From contig CACOVJ010000009.1 in the NCBI GenBank assembly GCA_902630465.1, forward strand, positions 1-35,659: a stretch of DNA of 35,659 nt, written 5' to 3'. The position numbers and the translations under genes are program-made. The notes below the pieces were generated by a model. It did no database searches. It saw only the letters and a list, made by a program, of their open reading frames with translations, and had not been told where the DNA came from. Position 1 is the first letter of the stretch. Every line of letters begins with the position of its first letter. The DNA comes from an uncultured Alphaproteobacteria bacterium (GTDB lineage Bacteria; Pseudomonadota; Alphaproteobacteria; HIMB59; GCA-002718135). Below, piece by piece: positions 18,547 through 27,559 of the stretch.

Positions 18547-19794
18547 GTGTCATCTATAATTCTATTATTTTTGTTAATATTATTAGTGCTATTATCCGGA
18601 TTTCTATCTGGGTCTGAAACAGCTATAACGGCAACTTCAAAAGCCAGGATCATATATAAAATTAAAAAAGGTAGTAAAAGGGCTCAGTATGTTCTTAAGA
18701 TTCTAGACAAAAAAGACAATGTAATTTCATCTCTTTTATTATCAAATAATTTAGTTAATATTTTAGCATCTTCACTAGCAACAGCATTTTTTTATGACAT
18801 ATTTGGAGTAAAAGGAATTTTTTATTCTACTTTAATTATGACAATAATTTTAGTTATATTTGCTGAAGTACTACCTAAAACTTATGCACTAAACAAACCT
18901 ACGAGAACAGCGCTATTAATTTCACCTGTTATTTTTTATTTAAACAAATTATTATTTGCTTTTGTTTTTTTAATAAATCTAATTGTTAGATTTATATTTA
19001 GAAAAAAAGATACTGATATTAAACTTGCTGATCAACAATCAGAAGAGGAATTAAAAGGTGTTATAGATCTTTATAAAACATCTAATCCTGATTATGAACA
19101 AGAAAAAGAGATGCTTCATGGGATTTTACAGTTAAATGATATTACAGTAGAAGAAATTTTTACACATAGAAAGAATATCTTTTCTATTGATAGCTCTGCT
19201 GAGACAAAAGACATTATTAACAAAATAAATAGTTCGAGATTTACCAGAATACCATTTTGGAAAGATAATCCAGAAAATATTATTGGCCTACTAAATGTAA
19301 GAACTTTAAATATTGATCTAGATAATGAGGAGAAATCAAAGGAGATTATTTTTGATAAAATTATTAAACCATGGTTTATACCTGAAACTACAAATCTTTT
19401 AGAACAATTAGTAGAATTTAGAAAAAGAAAGGAACATTTAGCATTTATAGTTGATGAATTTGGAGAATTATTAGGCTTAATAACTCTTGAAGATATTATT
19501 GAGGAGATTGTCGGGGAAATAGTAGATGAAATTGATATTCCAGAAAATAATTTCAAAATTAATAATTATGGAAAAATAATTATAAATGGTGAAAGGAACT
19601 TAAGAGATTTATATAAAAATTTTGATTTAGATGCTCCAAAAAGTGAAGCATCGACTATTGCTGGTTATATATTAGAAATCTCAAAGAAAATACCGTCATA
19701 TGGAGAAAAAGTTTCAGATGGAATATTTAATTTTCGTATATTGTCTCATTCAAGAAAACAAATTACTAGAGTAGAAATTTCAAAAATTATATAA
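18547..19794 (+). CDS. CorC/HlyC-family membrane protein (CNNM-CBS-CorC)
   Basis: A 415-residue inner-membrane protein with three parts. The N-terminal CNNM/DUF21 domain (about 1-165) has three to four hydrophobic helices and the SGSETAITA and AEVLPKTYALNKP motifs. A CBS pair (about 195-325) includes TRIPFWKDNPENIIGLLN and AFIVDEFGELLGLITLEDI. The C-terminal CorC_HlyC domain (about 335-412) has the IAGYILE motif. Relatives are linked to Mg2+/Co2+ efflux or resistance; the name hemolysin is historical. The start is GTG at 18547, two bases after the aroB stop; a Shine-Dalgarno is not obvious, so coupling to aroB is likely. The gene converges on bolA with an 8-base overlap. Confidence 0.9.
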   Translation: MSSIILLFLLILLVLLSGFLSGSETAITATSKARIIYKIKKGSKRAQYVLKILDKKDNVISSLLLSNNLVNILASSLATAFFYDIFGVKGIFYSTLIMTIILVIFAEVLPKTYALNKPTRTALLISPVIFYLNKLLFAFVFLINLIVRFIFRKKDTDIKLADQQSEEELKGVIDLYKTSNPDYEQEKEMLHGILQLNDITVEEIFTHRKNIFSIDSSAETKDIINKINSSRFTRIPFWKDNPENIIGLLNVRTLNIDLDNEEKSKEIIFDKIIKPWFIPETTNLLEQLVEFRKRKEHLAFIVDEFGELLGLITLEDIIEEIVGEIVDEIDIPENNFKINNYGKIIINGERNLRDLYKNFDLDAPKSEASTIAGYILEISKKIPSYGEKVSDGIFNFRILSHSRKQITRVEISKII

Positions 19795-20041
19795 TTTTTA
19801 TTTCCAATGAATGTAAGCCAGATTTAAACTCATATTCTAGAAGCTCATTAATTTTTCTATGAATAATCAATCTATTATTTTTTTTCATTAATTTATTTTT
19901 TAATAATATTTGTAAATGAGTTTCTTTTGAGCCATCAAAGTTATTATGTCCGGCATGAAGTTTAGAATTATCGATTATTTCTATAGAGAATTCTTTAAAT
20001 TCATTTAACAATAGATTTTTGATTCTTTTTTTACGATTCAT
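19787..20041 (-). CDS. BolA-family protein
   Basis: An 84-residue protein with the BolA fold signature: a basic N-terminus, then EIIDNSKLHAGHNN with His29 and His32 of the HAGH motif, an ETHLQILL strand, and RLIIHRKINELLEYE followed by the GLHSLEI ending (family RHRxVN...E...vHALxI). BolA proteins partner with monothiol glutaredoxins to bind [2Fe-2S] clusters and take part in iron-sulfur handling or envelope-related regulation. No glutaredoxin is in the window. It is divergent from the J-protein gene across only 24 bases and converges on the CorC/HlyC gene with an 8-base 3' overlap. Lys content is higher than usual for the family. Confidence 0.92.
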   Translation of the reverse strand: MNRKKRIKNLLLNEFKEFSIEIIDNSKLHAGHNNFDGSKETHLQILLKNKLMKKNNRLIIHRKINELLEYEFKSGLHSLEIKII

Positions 20042-20065
20042 ATATTAATAACTATATATAAAGAA

Positions 20066-20659
20066 ATGGGAAAACATAAAATAGATATAAAGAAAAATAG
20101 CCTGTCTTGGGAAAAAACATACTTTAAAGAATGTGATAAACATGAATGTACCAAGGAGGGTACATTTAGGGCGCCTAAATCTAGAATAAGGCTTAATCAA
20201 TATTATTTTTTTTGTCTTGAACATGTAAAAGAATACAATAAATCTTGGGATTTTTACAAAGGATTATCTGTGAATCAAATAGAGAGTTCCATGAGAGACG
20301 ATATAATATGGAATCGCCCATCTTGGCCACTTAAAGGAAATCCTAATAATGTATTGGATCAAATAGATAATTTATTTAGTGAAGATTTAAATTATTTAAA
20401 TTTAGATAAAAAAAATAATGAATATTTTAAAAATAAGCTTTTGGACGAGAATCTGACTAAAGAAGAAAATAATGCACTTTTAACACTTAGACTAAAACTA
20501 CCACTTAATTTAGAGAAAATTAAAAAAAACTATAAAAAATTAGTGAAAATATTTCATCCTGATGTAAATGGGAATAATAAAAATGCAGAAGAAAAATTTA
20601 AAGAAATTAACAAATCGTATAAAACACTTTTAACTAAATTAAAAAATGGTCAAAAATAA
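20066..20659 (+). CDS. C-terminal J-domain protein with zinc-finger-like N-terminus
   Basis: A 197-residue J-domain co-chaperone of the type found beside cobS in Alphaproteobacteria. The J domain is at the C-terminus (about 145-195) with HPD at 164-166, so it should stimulate a DnaK. The N-terminal part carries a Cys23/Cys28 and Cys50/His53 constellation within ECDKHEC and FFCLEH that could bind zinc, plus a conserved-looking FRAPKSRIRL and EYNKSWDFYKG stretch. It starts with ATG at 20066. Its end overlaps cobS by 14 bases if cobS starts at 20646. The client is unknown; the tight link to an AAA+ ATPase and a VWA protein suggests it serves them (inference). Confidence 0.88.
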   Translation: MGKHKIDIKKNSLSWEKTYFKECDKHECTKEGTFRAPKSRIRLNQYYFFCLEHVKEYNKSWDFYKGLSVNQIESSMRDDIIWNRPSWPLKGNPNNVLDQIDNLFSEDLNYLNLDKKNNEYFKNKLLDENLTKEENNALLTLRLKLPLNLEKIKKNYKKLVKIFHPDVNGNNKNAEEKFKEINKSYKTLLTKLKNGQK

Positions 20660-21629
20660 TAATATTGAAATGATACCCAATAAAATAATTAATCCTAGTG
20701 AAATATTTGGAGTTTCCTGTAATTTTGAAGTATTGAGCTTTGAAAAGAAAACGGAATATGTTCCTGAAATAGATATTTCTTATAAATTTGACCCAAATAC
20801 AACTTTAGCAATTCTCGCTGGATTTGCATGCAATAGAAGAGTTCTGATACAAGGTTATCACGGAACTGGTAAATCAACGCATATTGAACAAGTTGCAGCA
20901 AGACTTAATTGGCCTTGTATTAGAATAAACCTAGACAGTCACATTAGTAGAATAGATCTAATTGGTAAAGACGCAATTGTTTTAAAAGACAATAAACAAA
21001 TAACTGAGTTTCAGGATGGTATATTGCCATGGGCTTACAAAAATCCTATAGCTTTAGTTTTTGACGAATATGATGCTGGCAGACCTGATGTTATGTTTGT
21101 AATCCAAAGAATACTTGAAACAGATGGAAAGTTGACACTTTTAGATCAGTCTAGAGTAATAAAGCCAAATAAATATTTTAGATTATTTGCTACTGCCAAC
21201 ACTGTTGGTTTAGGAGACACTTCTGGTCTATATCACGGTACACAACAAATAAACCAGGGACAAATGGATAGATGGAATATTGTATCGACTTTGAATTACT
21301 TAGATAATGATCAAGAATGTAAAATTATACTCAGTAAAGTTAAAGGTTTAAATAATAAAGAGGGAAAAGAAATTATAAAAAGTATGGTTGCTACTGCAGA
21401 ACTATCAAGATCGGGGTTTATAAATGGCGATATATCAACTGTAATGAGTCCCAGAACTGTATTGACTTGGGCTGAAAACTACCTTCTTTTAAATGATATT
21501 GAATATGCTTTTAAATTATCATTTTTAAATAGATGCGATGAAATGGAGAGATCAATAATTGAAGAATACTTTCAAAGATCTTTTGGAATTGATATTGCTG
21601 ATGCTAAGGTAGTAAATGTTAAAGAATGA
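20646..21629 (+). CDS. cobS: CobS-like AAA+ ATPase (cobaltochelatase subunit)
   Basis: This 327-residue MoxR-type AAA+ ATPase matches CobS closely. Walker A is GYHGTGKST (70-78), the preceding region reads [15 protein letters not shown], Walker B is VFDEYD (138-143, within [17 protein letters not shown]), and the [19 protein letters not shown] motif follows sensor 1. CobS with CobT and CobN inserts cobalt into hydrogenobyrinic acid diamide during aerobic B12 synthesis. No other cobalamin gene is nearby, so a different role is possible. ATG at 20646 overlaps the J-protein gene; ATG at 20670 ([11 protein letters not shown]) is an alternative start that avoids overlap. The gene overlaps cobT by 14 bases. 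Confidence 0.93.
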   Translation: MVKNNNIEMIPNKIINPSEIFGVSCNFEVLSFEKKTEYVPEIDISYKFDPNTTLAILAGFACNRRVLIQGYHGTGKSTHIEQVAARLNWPCIRINLDSHISRIDLIGKDAIVLKDNKQITEFQDGILPWAYKNPIALVFDEYDAGRPDVMFVIQRILETDGKLTLLDQSRVIKPNKYFRLFATANTVGLGDTSGLYHGTQQINQGQMDRWNIVSTLNYLDNDQECKIILSKVKGLNNKEGKEIIKSMVATAELSRSGFINGDISTVMSPRTVLTWAENYLLLNDIEYAFKLSFLNRCDEMERSIIEEYFQRSFGIDIADAKVVNVKE

Positions 21630-23391
21630 TGAGTTTTTAGAAGAATTCAAAAAATCTATATCAGTAACAATAAAATCAATAGGCAAAGTTGATGATATAG
21701 AGATAAATTACGTTACAGAAAATCCATCAGTAGCTGGTAATACAATTAATTTAACAGAACCAAATATAGAAAGTGTTAAAAATAATCTTAATTACTTGCG
21801 AGCTGAAGCAGATGCATTGGCTTTAGAATTTAGATTTCATTCAAAAAAAATTCATCAAAACTTCATTAACAATGATGTTTTATCTAACGAAATTTTAAGT
21901 GCCCTTGAACAAACAAGGATAGAAGTAAAAGGAAGTAATGATTTTAAGGGGATTAAAAAAAATCTGAATAATAAACATATTCAAGATCTTACGAAAAAAA
22001 AAATCGATAAATCCAAAGATACTTTAGTTAATGCATTTCGTTATGTTTCTTATTCAGAACTTTTAGATCAAGATTTAGGAGATGGAAACTTAAAATATAA
22101 AGAAATAATTAAGGAAAAATTAAAGAATAATTACAGAAGTTTTTTTGATGAACTAAAAACTAAAATTGATAATCAGGAAGAATACTCGACTAAAATTTTA
22201 GAACAATTAGAGGAACTAGGTCTTTTAAACAAAAGTAACAATATACAAAATGATGAAATAGATGAACAAGAAACTGAGGATGATCATCAAAATAACGAAA
22301 ATGAGAGTGAAAATAATGATGAAAATTCAGAAGCTAATATAGAAATGCAAGCTAATGAAACCAATATTGAACAATCTGTATCTACAGAAGAAAATGATGA
22401 ATTGGGTGAAGATAGTAGTGACTCAGAATTAGATTATTTTCCAAAGATTGAGTCTCTTGAAAAATTAGAAATATATAAAATTTATAATAATAGTTTCGAT
22501 GAAATTATTAATGCTGAAGATTTATGTGATTTACAAGAATTAGAAAAGTTAAGACGTAATCTTGATCAGCAGGTATTTTCATTCCAACCATTAATAGTAA
22601 AATTTGCAAATCGACTTCAAAGAAAACTTTTAGCGCAACAAAATAGACATTGGGACTTTAATATGGAAGAGGGATATCTTGATACATCTAGACTGGCAAA
22701 AATAATTGCAAATCCAAACAACAAATTAAGTTATAAAATTGAAAAAGAAATTGAATTTAAAGATACCATAGTATCTCTTTTAATAGATAATTCAGGTTCA
22801 ATGAGAGGTAGGCCAATAACTGTTGCTGCATTGTGTTCAGATATATTGGCCAAAACTTTAGAAAGATGTTTAATAAAATCTGAAATTTTAGGCTTTACCA
22901 CCAAAGCTTGGAAAGGTGGTAAATCTAGAGAAAATTGGATAAAAAATGGCAAGCCTTCGAATCCAGGAAGATTAAATGATCTAAGACATATTGTTTATAA
23001 GTCAGCTGACGCGCCATGGAGAAGATCAAAAAAGAATCTTGGATTATTACTTAAGGAAGGTATTTTAAAAGAAAATGTTGATGGCGAGGCATTATCTTGG
23101 GCATATAAAAGACTGTTAACAAGGCAAGAAAAGAGGAAGGTTTTAGTTGTAATAAGCGATGGAGCCCCAGTTGATGATTCTACTTTATCAGTTAATCCAG
23201 GAAACTATCTAGAAAAAAATCTTAGAGATATTATAAATAATATAGAAAATAATAAAGATGTCGAACTTATTGCAATTGGCATTGGCCATGATGTTTCAAG
23301 ATATTATAGTAAAGCAGTTACAATTATGGATGTAGACCAACTAGGGGAGGTATTACTCAATCAATTATCTAATATATTTTCAGTTAAATAA
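21616..23391 (+). CDS. cobT: CobT-like VWA protein (cobaltochelatase subunit)
   Basis: This 591-residue partner of the CobS ATPase has the CobT layout: an N-terminal helical domain, a very acidic Asp/Glu/Asn-rich low-complexity region (about 213-275), then a conserved core and a C-terminal von Willebrand A domain. The MIDAS motif is DNSGS (391-395), with the later metal-contacting SDGAPVDD and the [10 protein letters not shown] stretch near the end. In B12-making bacteria it activates CobN; in relatives without that pathway its target is unknown. The start overlaps cobS by 14 bases; a weak purine run AAGG lies 5' of the ATG. The stop abuts the tgt stop on the other strand. Confidence 0.93.
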   Translation: MLKNDEFLEEFKKSISVTIKSIGKVDDIEINYVTENPSVAGNTINLTEPNIESVKNNLNYLRAEADALALEFRFHSKKIHQNFINNDVLSNEILSALEQTRIEVKGSNDFKGIKKNLNNKHIQDLTKKKIDKSKDTLVNAFRYVSYSELLDQDLGDGNLKYKEIIKEKLKNNYRSFFDELKTKIDNQEEYSTKILEQLEELGLLNKSNNIQNDEIDEQETEDDHQNNENESENNDENSEANIEMQANETNIEQSVSTEENDELGEDSSDSELDYFPKIESLEKLEIYKIYNNSFDEIINAEDLCDLQELEKLRRNLDQQVFSFQPLIVKFANRLQRKLLAQQNRHWDFNMEEGYLDTSRLAKIIANPNNKLSYKIEKEIEFKDTIVSLLIDNSGSMRGRPITVAALCSDILAKTLERCLIKSEILGFTTKAWKGGKSRENWIKNGKPSNPGRLNDLRHIVYKSADAPWRRSKKNLGLLLKEGILKENVDGEALSWAYKRLLTRQEKRKVLVVISDGAPVDDSTLSVNPGNYLEKNLRDIINNIENNKDVELIAIGIGHDVSRYYSKAVTIMDVDQLGEVLLNQLSNIFSVK

Positions 23392-24591
23392 TTAACTTTC
23401 TATCCATTCCTTTTTTTTATATTCATAGTTATCTTCTTTAATTGAGTCTCTAATTGTTTTCATTAAATCATTCATGAAAAATACATTATGATTTGTAAGT
23501 AACTGTAAAGCAAGTAATTCTTTAGATGCAAATAGATGAAACAAATATGATAAAGTAAAATTTTTGCAAGTATAGCATAAACACCTATCATCTATTGGTT
23601 TAAGTATATTTTTATATTTTGAATTTTTTAAATTAATCTTTCCATTTCTACCTTTTACCAAAGCAGATCCATGCCTTGCTAAACGTGTTGGGCTTACACA
23701 ATCAAATGTATCGATTCCTTGTTCAACAAATGTCCATATATCAATTGGGTCTCCAATTCCTAGTAAATGGACTGGTCTATCATTATTTAGTTTTGAAGCA
23801 GTAAAACTTACAACTTCCTGCATTTCTTCTTTATTTGAACCTAAACTACCTCCTATAGCGATACCAAATGTATTTATTTTATTAAGGTTAAAATCAATAC
23901 TTTCTTCTCTCATACCCTTATAAATACCACCTTGAACAATTCCATAAATTTCTTGTGGTCCTGCTGATCCTTCTTTTGGATTATATTTTAATTTTGAATT
24001 AAATGCATTTATAGATCGTATTGCCCATTTGTGACTTCTTAGCATGGAATTGTATGTATAATCTTTATCAACATTAAAAGGTGTACATTCATCAAATACT
24101 ACTATTAGATCAGCTCCTAAGTTTCTCTGAATATTTATAGATTTTTCTGGTGATAACAAAAGATTTGAGCCATCAATATATGATTTGAAAATAGCTCCTT
24201 CTTCATTAATATTTAAAAGAGTTTTTTTAATTTTTGAATTTGATTTTCTACCTTTTATTTCATCTGCAACTGAACCATAACCTAAAGAAAATATTTGAAA
24301 TCCACCACTATCAGTTAACATAGGGCCTTCCCATCCAATAAATTTGTGCAATCCTCCGTGTTTTGCTATTAAACTACTGCCTGGTTGAAGCATTAAATGA
24401 TAAGTGTTCGACAATATTATTTGAGTATTATTTTTTTTTGCATCTTCTGTTGAAAATGATTTCAAAGCTCCTTTTGTTGCACAAAATATAAATGCAGGAG
24501 TTTCAATATCTCCGTGTGGAGTAGAAATTATCCCTAATTTAATATTCTTATTTTTTAGTTTTTTTATAACTTTCCATGCAAATCTAGACAT
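23392..24591 (-). CDS. tgt: tRNA-guanine transglycosylase
   Basis: Tgt exchanges guanine-34 of GUN-anticodon tRNAs for a 7-deazaguanine base. The 399-residue protein has TDSGGFQIFSLG with the catalytic Asp94, FDCVSPTRLARHGSALV with the likely nucleophile Asp297, and a zinc site with Cys337, Cys339, Cys342 and His368. The pocket motif reads AIGGSLGSNKEEM (from 245). Where preQ1-type bacterial enzymes have Val (AIGGLSVGE), this one has Gly251, and the ARHGSALV segment resembles eukaryotic queuine-type Tgt more than the Escherichia or Zymomonas enzymes. It overlaps the downstream end of the transporter gene by 8 bases, consistent with import and use of a salvaged base. Confidence 0.95.
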   Translation of the reverse strand: MSRFAWKVIKKLKNKNIKLGIISTPHGDIETPAFIFCATKGALKSFSTEDAKKNNTQIILSNTYHLMLQPGSSLIAKHGGLHKFIGWEGPMLTDSGGFQIFSLGYGSVADEIKGRKSNSKIKKTLLNINEEGAIFKSYIDGSNLLLSPEKSINIQRNLGADLIVVFDECTPFNVDKDYTYNSMLRSHKWAIRSINAFNSKLKYNPKEGSAGPQEIYGIVQGGIYKGMREESIDFNLNKINTFGIAIGGSLGSNKEEMQEVVSFTASKLNNDRPVHLLGIGDPIDIWTFVEQGIDTFDCVSPTRLARHGSALVKGRNGKINLKNSKYKNILKPIDDRCLCYTCKNFTLSYLFHLFASKELLALQLLTNHNVFFMNDLMKTIRDSIKEDNYEYKKKEWIES

Positions 24592-25324
24592 CAGTTTTTT
24601 TTATAAAAAACTTTGCGATATAAATAAATGGGGTGTCTAATAATGCTATAATAATTCTAAGTAAGTATGTGCCTAAAATATATATCATTATCACATTATA
24701 TACGCTAACAGGCTCTGGATTTAATAATATCCAAGCAAAAAAACTAAATACTGTGTTATCAACCAAAGATGATGCGGCTGTTGATAAATTATTTCTTAAC
24801 CACAAATATTTTTGAGATGTTGACTTCCTTATATAATTATAAAACCAAACATCAAAATATTGACTTATTAGATAAGCAATCATACTAGCAATAAAGAACC
24901 TTGTCATTGGAGTAAATACATTAGATAAACTCTCTTGAACCCAGTCTTGTGATGAAGGCTTGAAACCAATTGTAATAACCATAAGTAATGTCATAAATAG
25001 AAAAGCACAGAAACCAATTAATATATTCATCCTTGCTTTTTCTTTCCCAAAATATTCAGATAAAATATCAGTACATAAAAATGTTGAAGCAAAAAGAATA
25101 GTACCTAATGCAACGGGCTCGGGTGAATAAAAAAAATCTACAGTTTTTAACACTTGGATATTAGCTGCAATTACTGCTAGTGCAGAATAGATGAATATTC
25201 CGATATAACCAAATAGTCTTAAAAAAATTAGAATAGAAATAAAACAAAATAGAAGCATGATAACCCACATTAACTCTGAGCTTAAAGAATTTAAGTAAGT
25301 AGTAAGATCGAAGAAAAAACCCAT
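24584..25324 (-). CDS. Queuosine-precursor transporter (YhhQ/VUT family)
   Basis: A 246-residue inner-membrane protein with about six hydrophobic helices. It shows the VUT/YhhQ (queuosine precursor transporter, QPTR) signatures: FASTFLCTDILSEYFGKEKAR in the second third, with the acidic TD..SE pair, then FFIASMIAYLISQYFDVWFY and VDNTVFSFFAW. Members import preQ0, preQ1 or queuine. The gene directly precedes tgt and overlaps it by 8 bases, so substrate and user are encoded together. It starts with ATG at 25324, ten bases after rpmB. No queuosine synthesis genes (queA, queC-F, queG) are in the window, which fits but does not prove a salvage lifestyle. Confidence 0.92.
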   Translation of the reverse strand: MGFFFDLTTYLNSLSSELMWVIMLLFCFISILIFLRLFGYIGIFIYSALAVIAANIQVLKTVDFFYSPEPVALGTILFASTFLCTDILSEYFGKEKARMNILIGFCAFLFMTLLMVITIGFKPSSQDWVQESLSNVFTPMTRFFIASMIAYLISQYFDVWFYNYIRKSTSQKYLWLRNNLSTAASSLVDNTVFSFFAWILLNPEPVSVYNVIMIYILGTYLLRIIIALLDTPFIYIAKFFIKKTDV

Positions 25325-25334
25325 CTAAAGAATT

Positions 25335-25616
25335 TTAATTTGATTTTGAAAGAATTGTTTTTTTAAGTTTTTTTGCTTTTAGAGGAAGCTTTGAGTTAGG
25401 TGTATTGATTAGAAATTCATCAAGTCCACCTTTTTTTTCGACTGTTCTAATTGTGCTAGTAGCAACCTTTAACTGAAATTTTTGACCAAGAATATCACTA
25501 CTAAAAGAGATATTTTGGAGGTTAGGCTTAAACCTTCTTTTTGTTCTATTTTTAGCATGGCTAACGTTATTTCCTGTTTGAAAAGATTTACCAGTTAATT
25601 CACATCTCATAGCCAT
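25335..25616 (-). CDS. rpmB: 50S ribosomal protein L28
   Basis: A 93-residue L28 protein of the large ribosomal subunit. The start [20 protein letters not shown] matches the family pattern CELTGK...GNNVSHAKN, followed by [10 protein letters not shown], the strand with [14 protein letters not shown], and a basic C-terminal tail. An internal Met at residue 3 (25610) is the only alternative start. The promoter is probably in the 44 bases upstream (perfect TTGACA at 25654-25649, minus strand). The L28 gene leads the unit rpmB-transporter-tgt, with 10 bases to the transporter, linking a ribosomal gene to tRNA modification in one message. Confidence 0.96.
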   Translation of the reverse strand: MAMRCELTGKSFQTGNNVSHAKNRTKRRFKPNLQNISFSSDILGQKFQLKVATSTIRTVEKKGGLDEFLINTPNSKLPLKAKKLKKTILSKSN

Positions 25617-25626
25617 ATTATTTTTG

Positions 25627-25654
25627 CTAGTAAATGTATATACTATTTTGTCAA
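25627..25654 (-). promoter_or_regulatory. Putative rpmB promoter
   Basis: On the minus strand TTGACA (25654-25649) is a perfect sigma-70 -35, followed after 16 bases by TACTAG (25632-25627), a weak -10, about ten bases before the rpmB ATG. The predicted transcript would be nearly leaderless. A TATACA-like alternative -10 lies a few bases closer to the -35 but with spacing too short. The element sits in the only gap between the HAD-IIA gene stop (25661) and rpmB, so it is the natural site for a promoter of the rpmB-tgt unit. Confidence 0.45.
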
Positions 25655-25660
25655 GTATTC

Positions 25661-26497
25661 TTAGATACTAAAATCATTGATTAAATAAGTGGGTTCTATT
25701 TGATGAATTTTGCATAACATATTAATAGATTTAAGATCTTTATGAATTCCTGACTTAACTAAAATACTATCTATTGAAAAATTAATTGCTCCTCTAATAT
25801 CGTGAAAAATTGAGTCTCCTATAGCAATAGTTTTAGATTTATCTAATTTAACCATTTTAGTATTCTCCATATATATTTCTTTATCAGGCTTACCCTTTAT
25901 AATCACCTTGCCGCCCATATTTTCATATATTTCAGCAATAACGCCCATACAAAATACATTTTTGTTTTTGTCTTTATGTACTGTTTCATAATCTGGATTA
26001 GCACAGTACATTGTTAGTTTTTTATCAATTGCTTTGTCTAGAATAGGAATGTAATCAATGGGTTGCATATTATCAAATGGTGTACACGCTAAAATTAAAT
26101 CTGCATTTTCAATTTTGTCAACAAAAGTTAAGTTTAGACCTTCTCTATATATGAGACTGTCTTCTTTTGTGTTATCATAAATGTGAAAGCATTTTTTTTT
26201 ATATTTTAAATTTACATATTTTTTGTAAAGCATTTGCCAAACAATTTCGCCACTTGTAGCAATATCAATGAAAGATTTTTTTTCAAAACCAAGTTTATTC
26301 AATTTTTCTTCTGTGTGTTTTTTTCTTTTAGAAGAATTAGATATAATAAATAAATTTTTATTATTTTTTTTTAAAAAATTAATTGTTTGGATAGCATGTT
26401 TATAACCAATTTTTCCATCATGAATAACGCCCCATTGATCAATAATATAGTTTTCATATTTGTTAATTATTTCAAGTATGGTATTTATTTTTTTCAT
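25661..26497 (-). CDS. HAD-IIA family hydrolase (TIGR01459-like)
   Basis: A 278-residue HAD phosphatase of the IIA group. Motif I reads [11 protein letters not shown], the DxWGVxHDG form typical of the TIGR01459 subgroup common in Alphaproteobacteria, with the nucleophile Asp as the first residue. Motif II is SNSSKRK, the motif III lysine is in [10 protein letters not shown], and motif IV is [12 protein letters not shown] cap of roughly 100 residues lies between motifs II and III. Substrate is not known; relatives act on small phosphorylated sugars or nucleotides such as glycerol or pyridoxal phosphate. It follows pyrD by two bases, so a nucleotide-linked role is possible but only inferred. 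Confidence 0.88.
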   Translation of the reverse strand: MKKINTILEIINKYENYIIDQWGVIHDGKIGYKHAIQTINFLKKNNKNLFIISNSSKRKKHTEEKLNKLGFEKKSFIDIATSGEIVWQMLYKKYVNLKYKKKCFHIYDNTKEDSLIYREGLNLTFVDKIENADLILACTPFDNMQPIDYIPILDKAIDKKLTMYCANPDYETVHKDKNKNVFCMGVIAEIYENMGGKVIIKGKPDKEIYMENTKMVKLDKSKTIAIGDSIFHDIRGAINFSIDSILVKSGIHKDLKSINMLCKIHQIEPTYLINDFSI

Positions 26498-26499
26498 AC

Positions 26500-27555
26500 T
26501 CAGACTGATTTTCCAACTACCTCAGAAATATTTTTATACCCATCAGTTTTAATTAAATCTATCAATTCATTGTTAATTTTAAAAATTAATGATGGCCCTG
26601 AATAAATTAAAGCTGTATATAACTGAATTAATGAAGCTCCTGATTTAATTTTTTCATAACAATCACTTCCATTTGAAATACCTCCAACACCAATTAAGGT
26701 AACTTGACCATTTGTTAAATTATACATTTTTTTTAAAATATTGTTTGAAGTTTCAAATAGCGGCTTCCCACTCAATCCCCCTTTAAATTTCTTGAAGCTT
26801 GAAAGTAAATTATCTGGTCTACTAGTTGTAGTATTGGTTAATATTAAACCATCAATGTTATTTGCAAGTGAAATAAGCGCTATGTCTCTAAGTTGATCCT
26901 CATTCAAATCAGGCGAAATTTTAATAAAAACTGGTTTTTTATTTATACTTTCAATTTCTTCTCTTTTTACAATAATTTTTTTTATTAAGTTTTCAATATT
27001 ACCTCTTAATTGCAAGTCTCTTAGCCCATCTGTGTTTGGAGAAGATATGTTTATTGTAATGTAACTTGCTAAATTACCTAATTTTTCCATACCAAAAAGA
27101 TAATCATCAATTGAATTTAAGCTGCTTTTGTTTTTACCTAAATTAATTCCAATAATTTTATTTCCAGTGAGGCTATTTCTTATCTTAACTATATTTTTTT
27201 TTATTTTTTTTGATCCTTTATTATTAAAACCTAAATTATTTATTATTGCATTATCTTCTCCTAATCTAAATACCCTGGGCTTAGGGTTACCTTTTTGTGG
27301 AAGCGGAGTTATAGTTCCTACTTCAATAAACCCAAATCCAAGTGAAAACATTGATCTAATAACCTCTCCATTTTTATCAAATCCAGCAGCAAGACCAACA
27401 GGATTGGGGAAATCCATACCCATTAAATGTTGAGCAAGGATTGGATCATTAATTTTATCATAATTAAAACTTAAATATTTGAGTACTTTAATACTAAAGG
27501 AATGAGCTAATTCTGGCGGTAAGATTTTTAAAATTTTAATAAAACTATCTAACAA
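26500..27555 (-). CDS. pyrD: Dihydroorotate dehydrogenase (quinone), class 2
   Basis: This class 2, membrane-associated, FMN enzyme oxidises dihydroorotate to orotate with ubiquinone in pyrimidine synthesis. The 351-residue protein has the short amphipathic N-terminus (LPPELAHSFSIKVL) that mediates quinone access, the MGMDFPNPVGLAAGFDKNG segment, NISSPNTDGLR with the class 2 catalytic serine, and the FMN loops LTNTTTSRP and IGVGGIS near the C-terminus. The start appears to be TTG at 27555; no in-frame ATG lies upstream before the lysS stop (27560) and the first residues fit the family, so the rare start is accepted. The gene is four bases downstream of lysS. Confidence 0.95.
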   Translation of the reverse strand: MLDSFIKILKILPPELAHSFSIKVLKYLSFNYDKINDPILAQHLMGMDFPNPVGLAAGFDKNGEVIRSMFSLGFGFIEVGTITPLPQKGNPKPRVFRLGEDNAIINNLGFNNKGSKKIKKNIVKIRNSLTGNKIIGINLGKNKSSLNSIDDYLFGMEKLGNLASYITINISSPNTDGLRDLQLRGNIENLIKKIIVKREEIESINKKPVFIKISPDLNEDQLRDIALISLANNIDGLILTNTTTSRPDNLLSSFKKFKGGLSGKPLFETSNNILKKMYNLTNGQVTLIGVGGISNGSDCYEKIKSGASLIQLYTALIYSGPSLIFKINNELIDLIKTDGYKNISEVVGKSV

Positions 27556-27559
27556 TAAA

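Noticed and set aside
19116-19556. Minus-strand open frame inside the CorC/HlyC gene
   Set aside because: Ser/Ile-rich translation with no family resemblance, lying fully within conserved CBS codons on the other strand.
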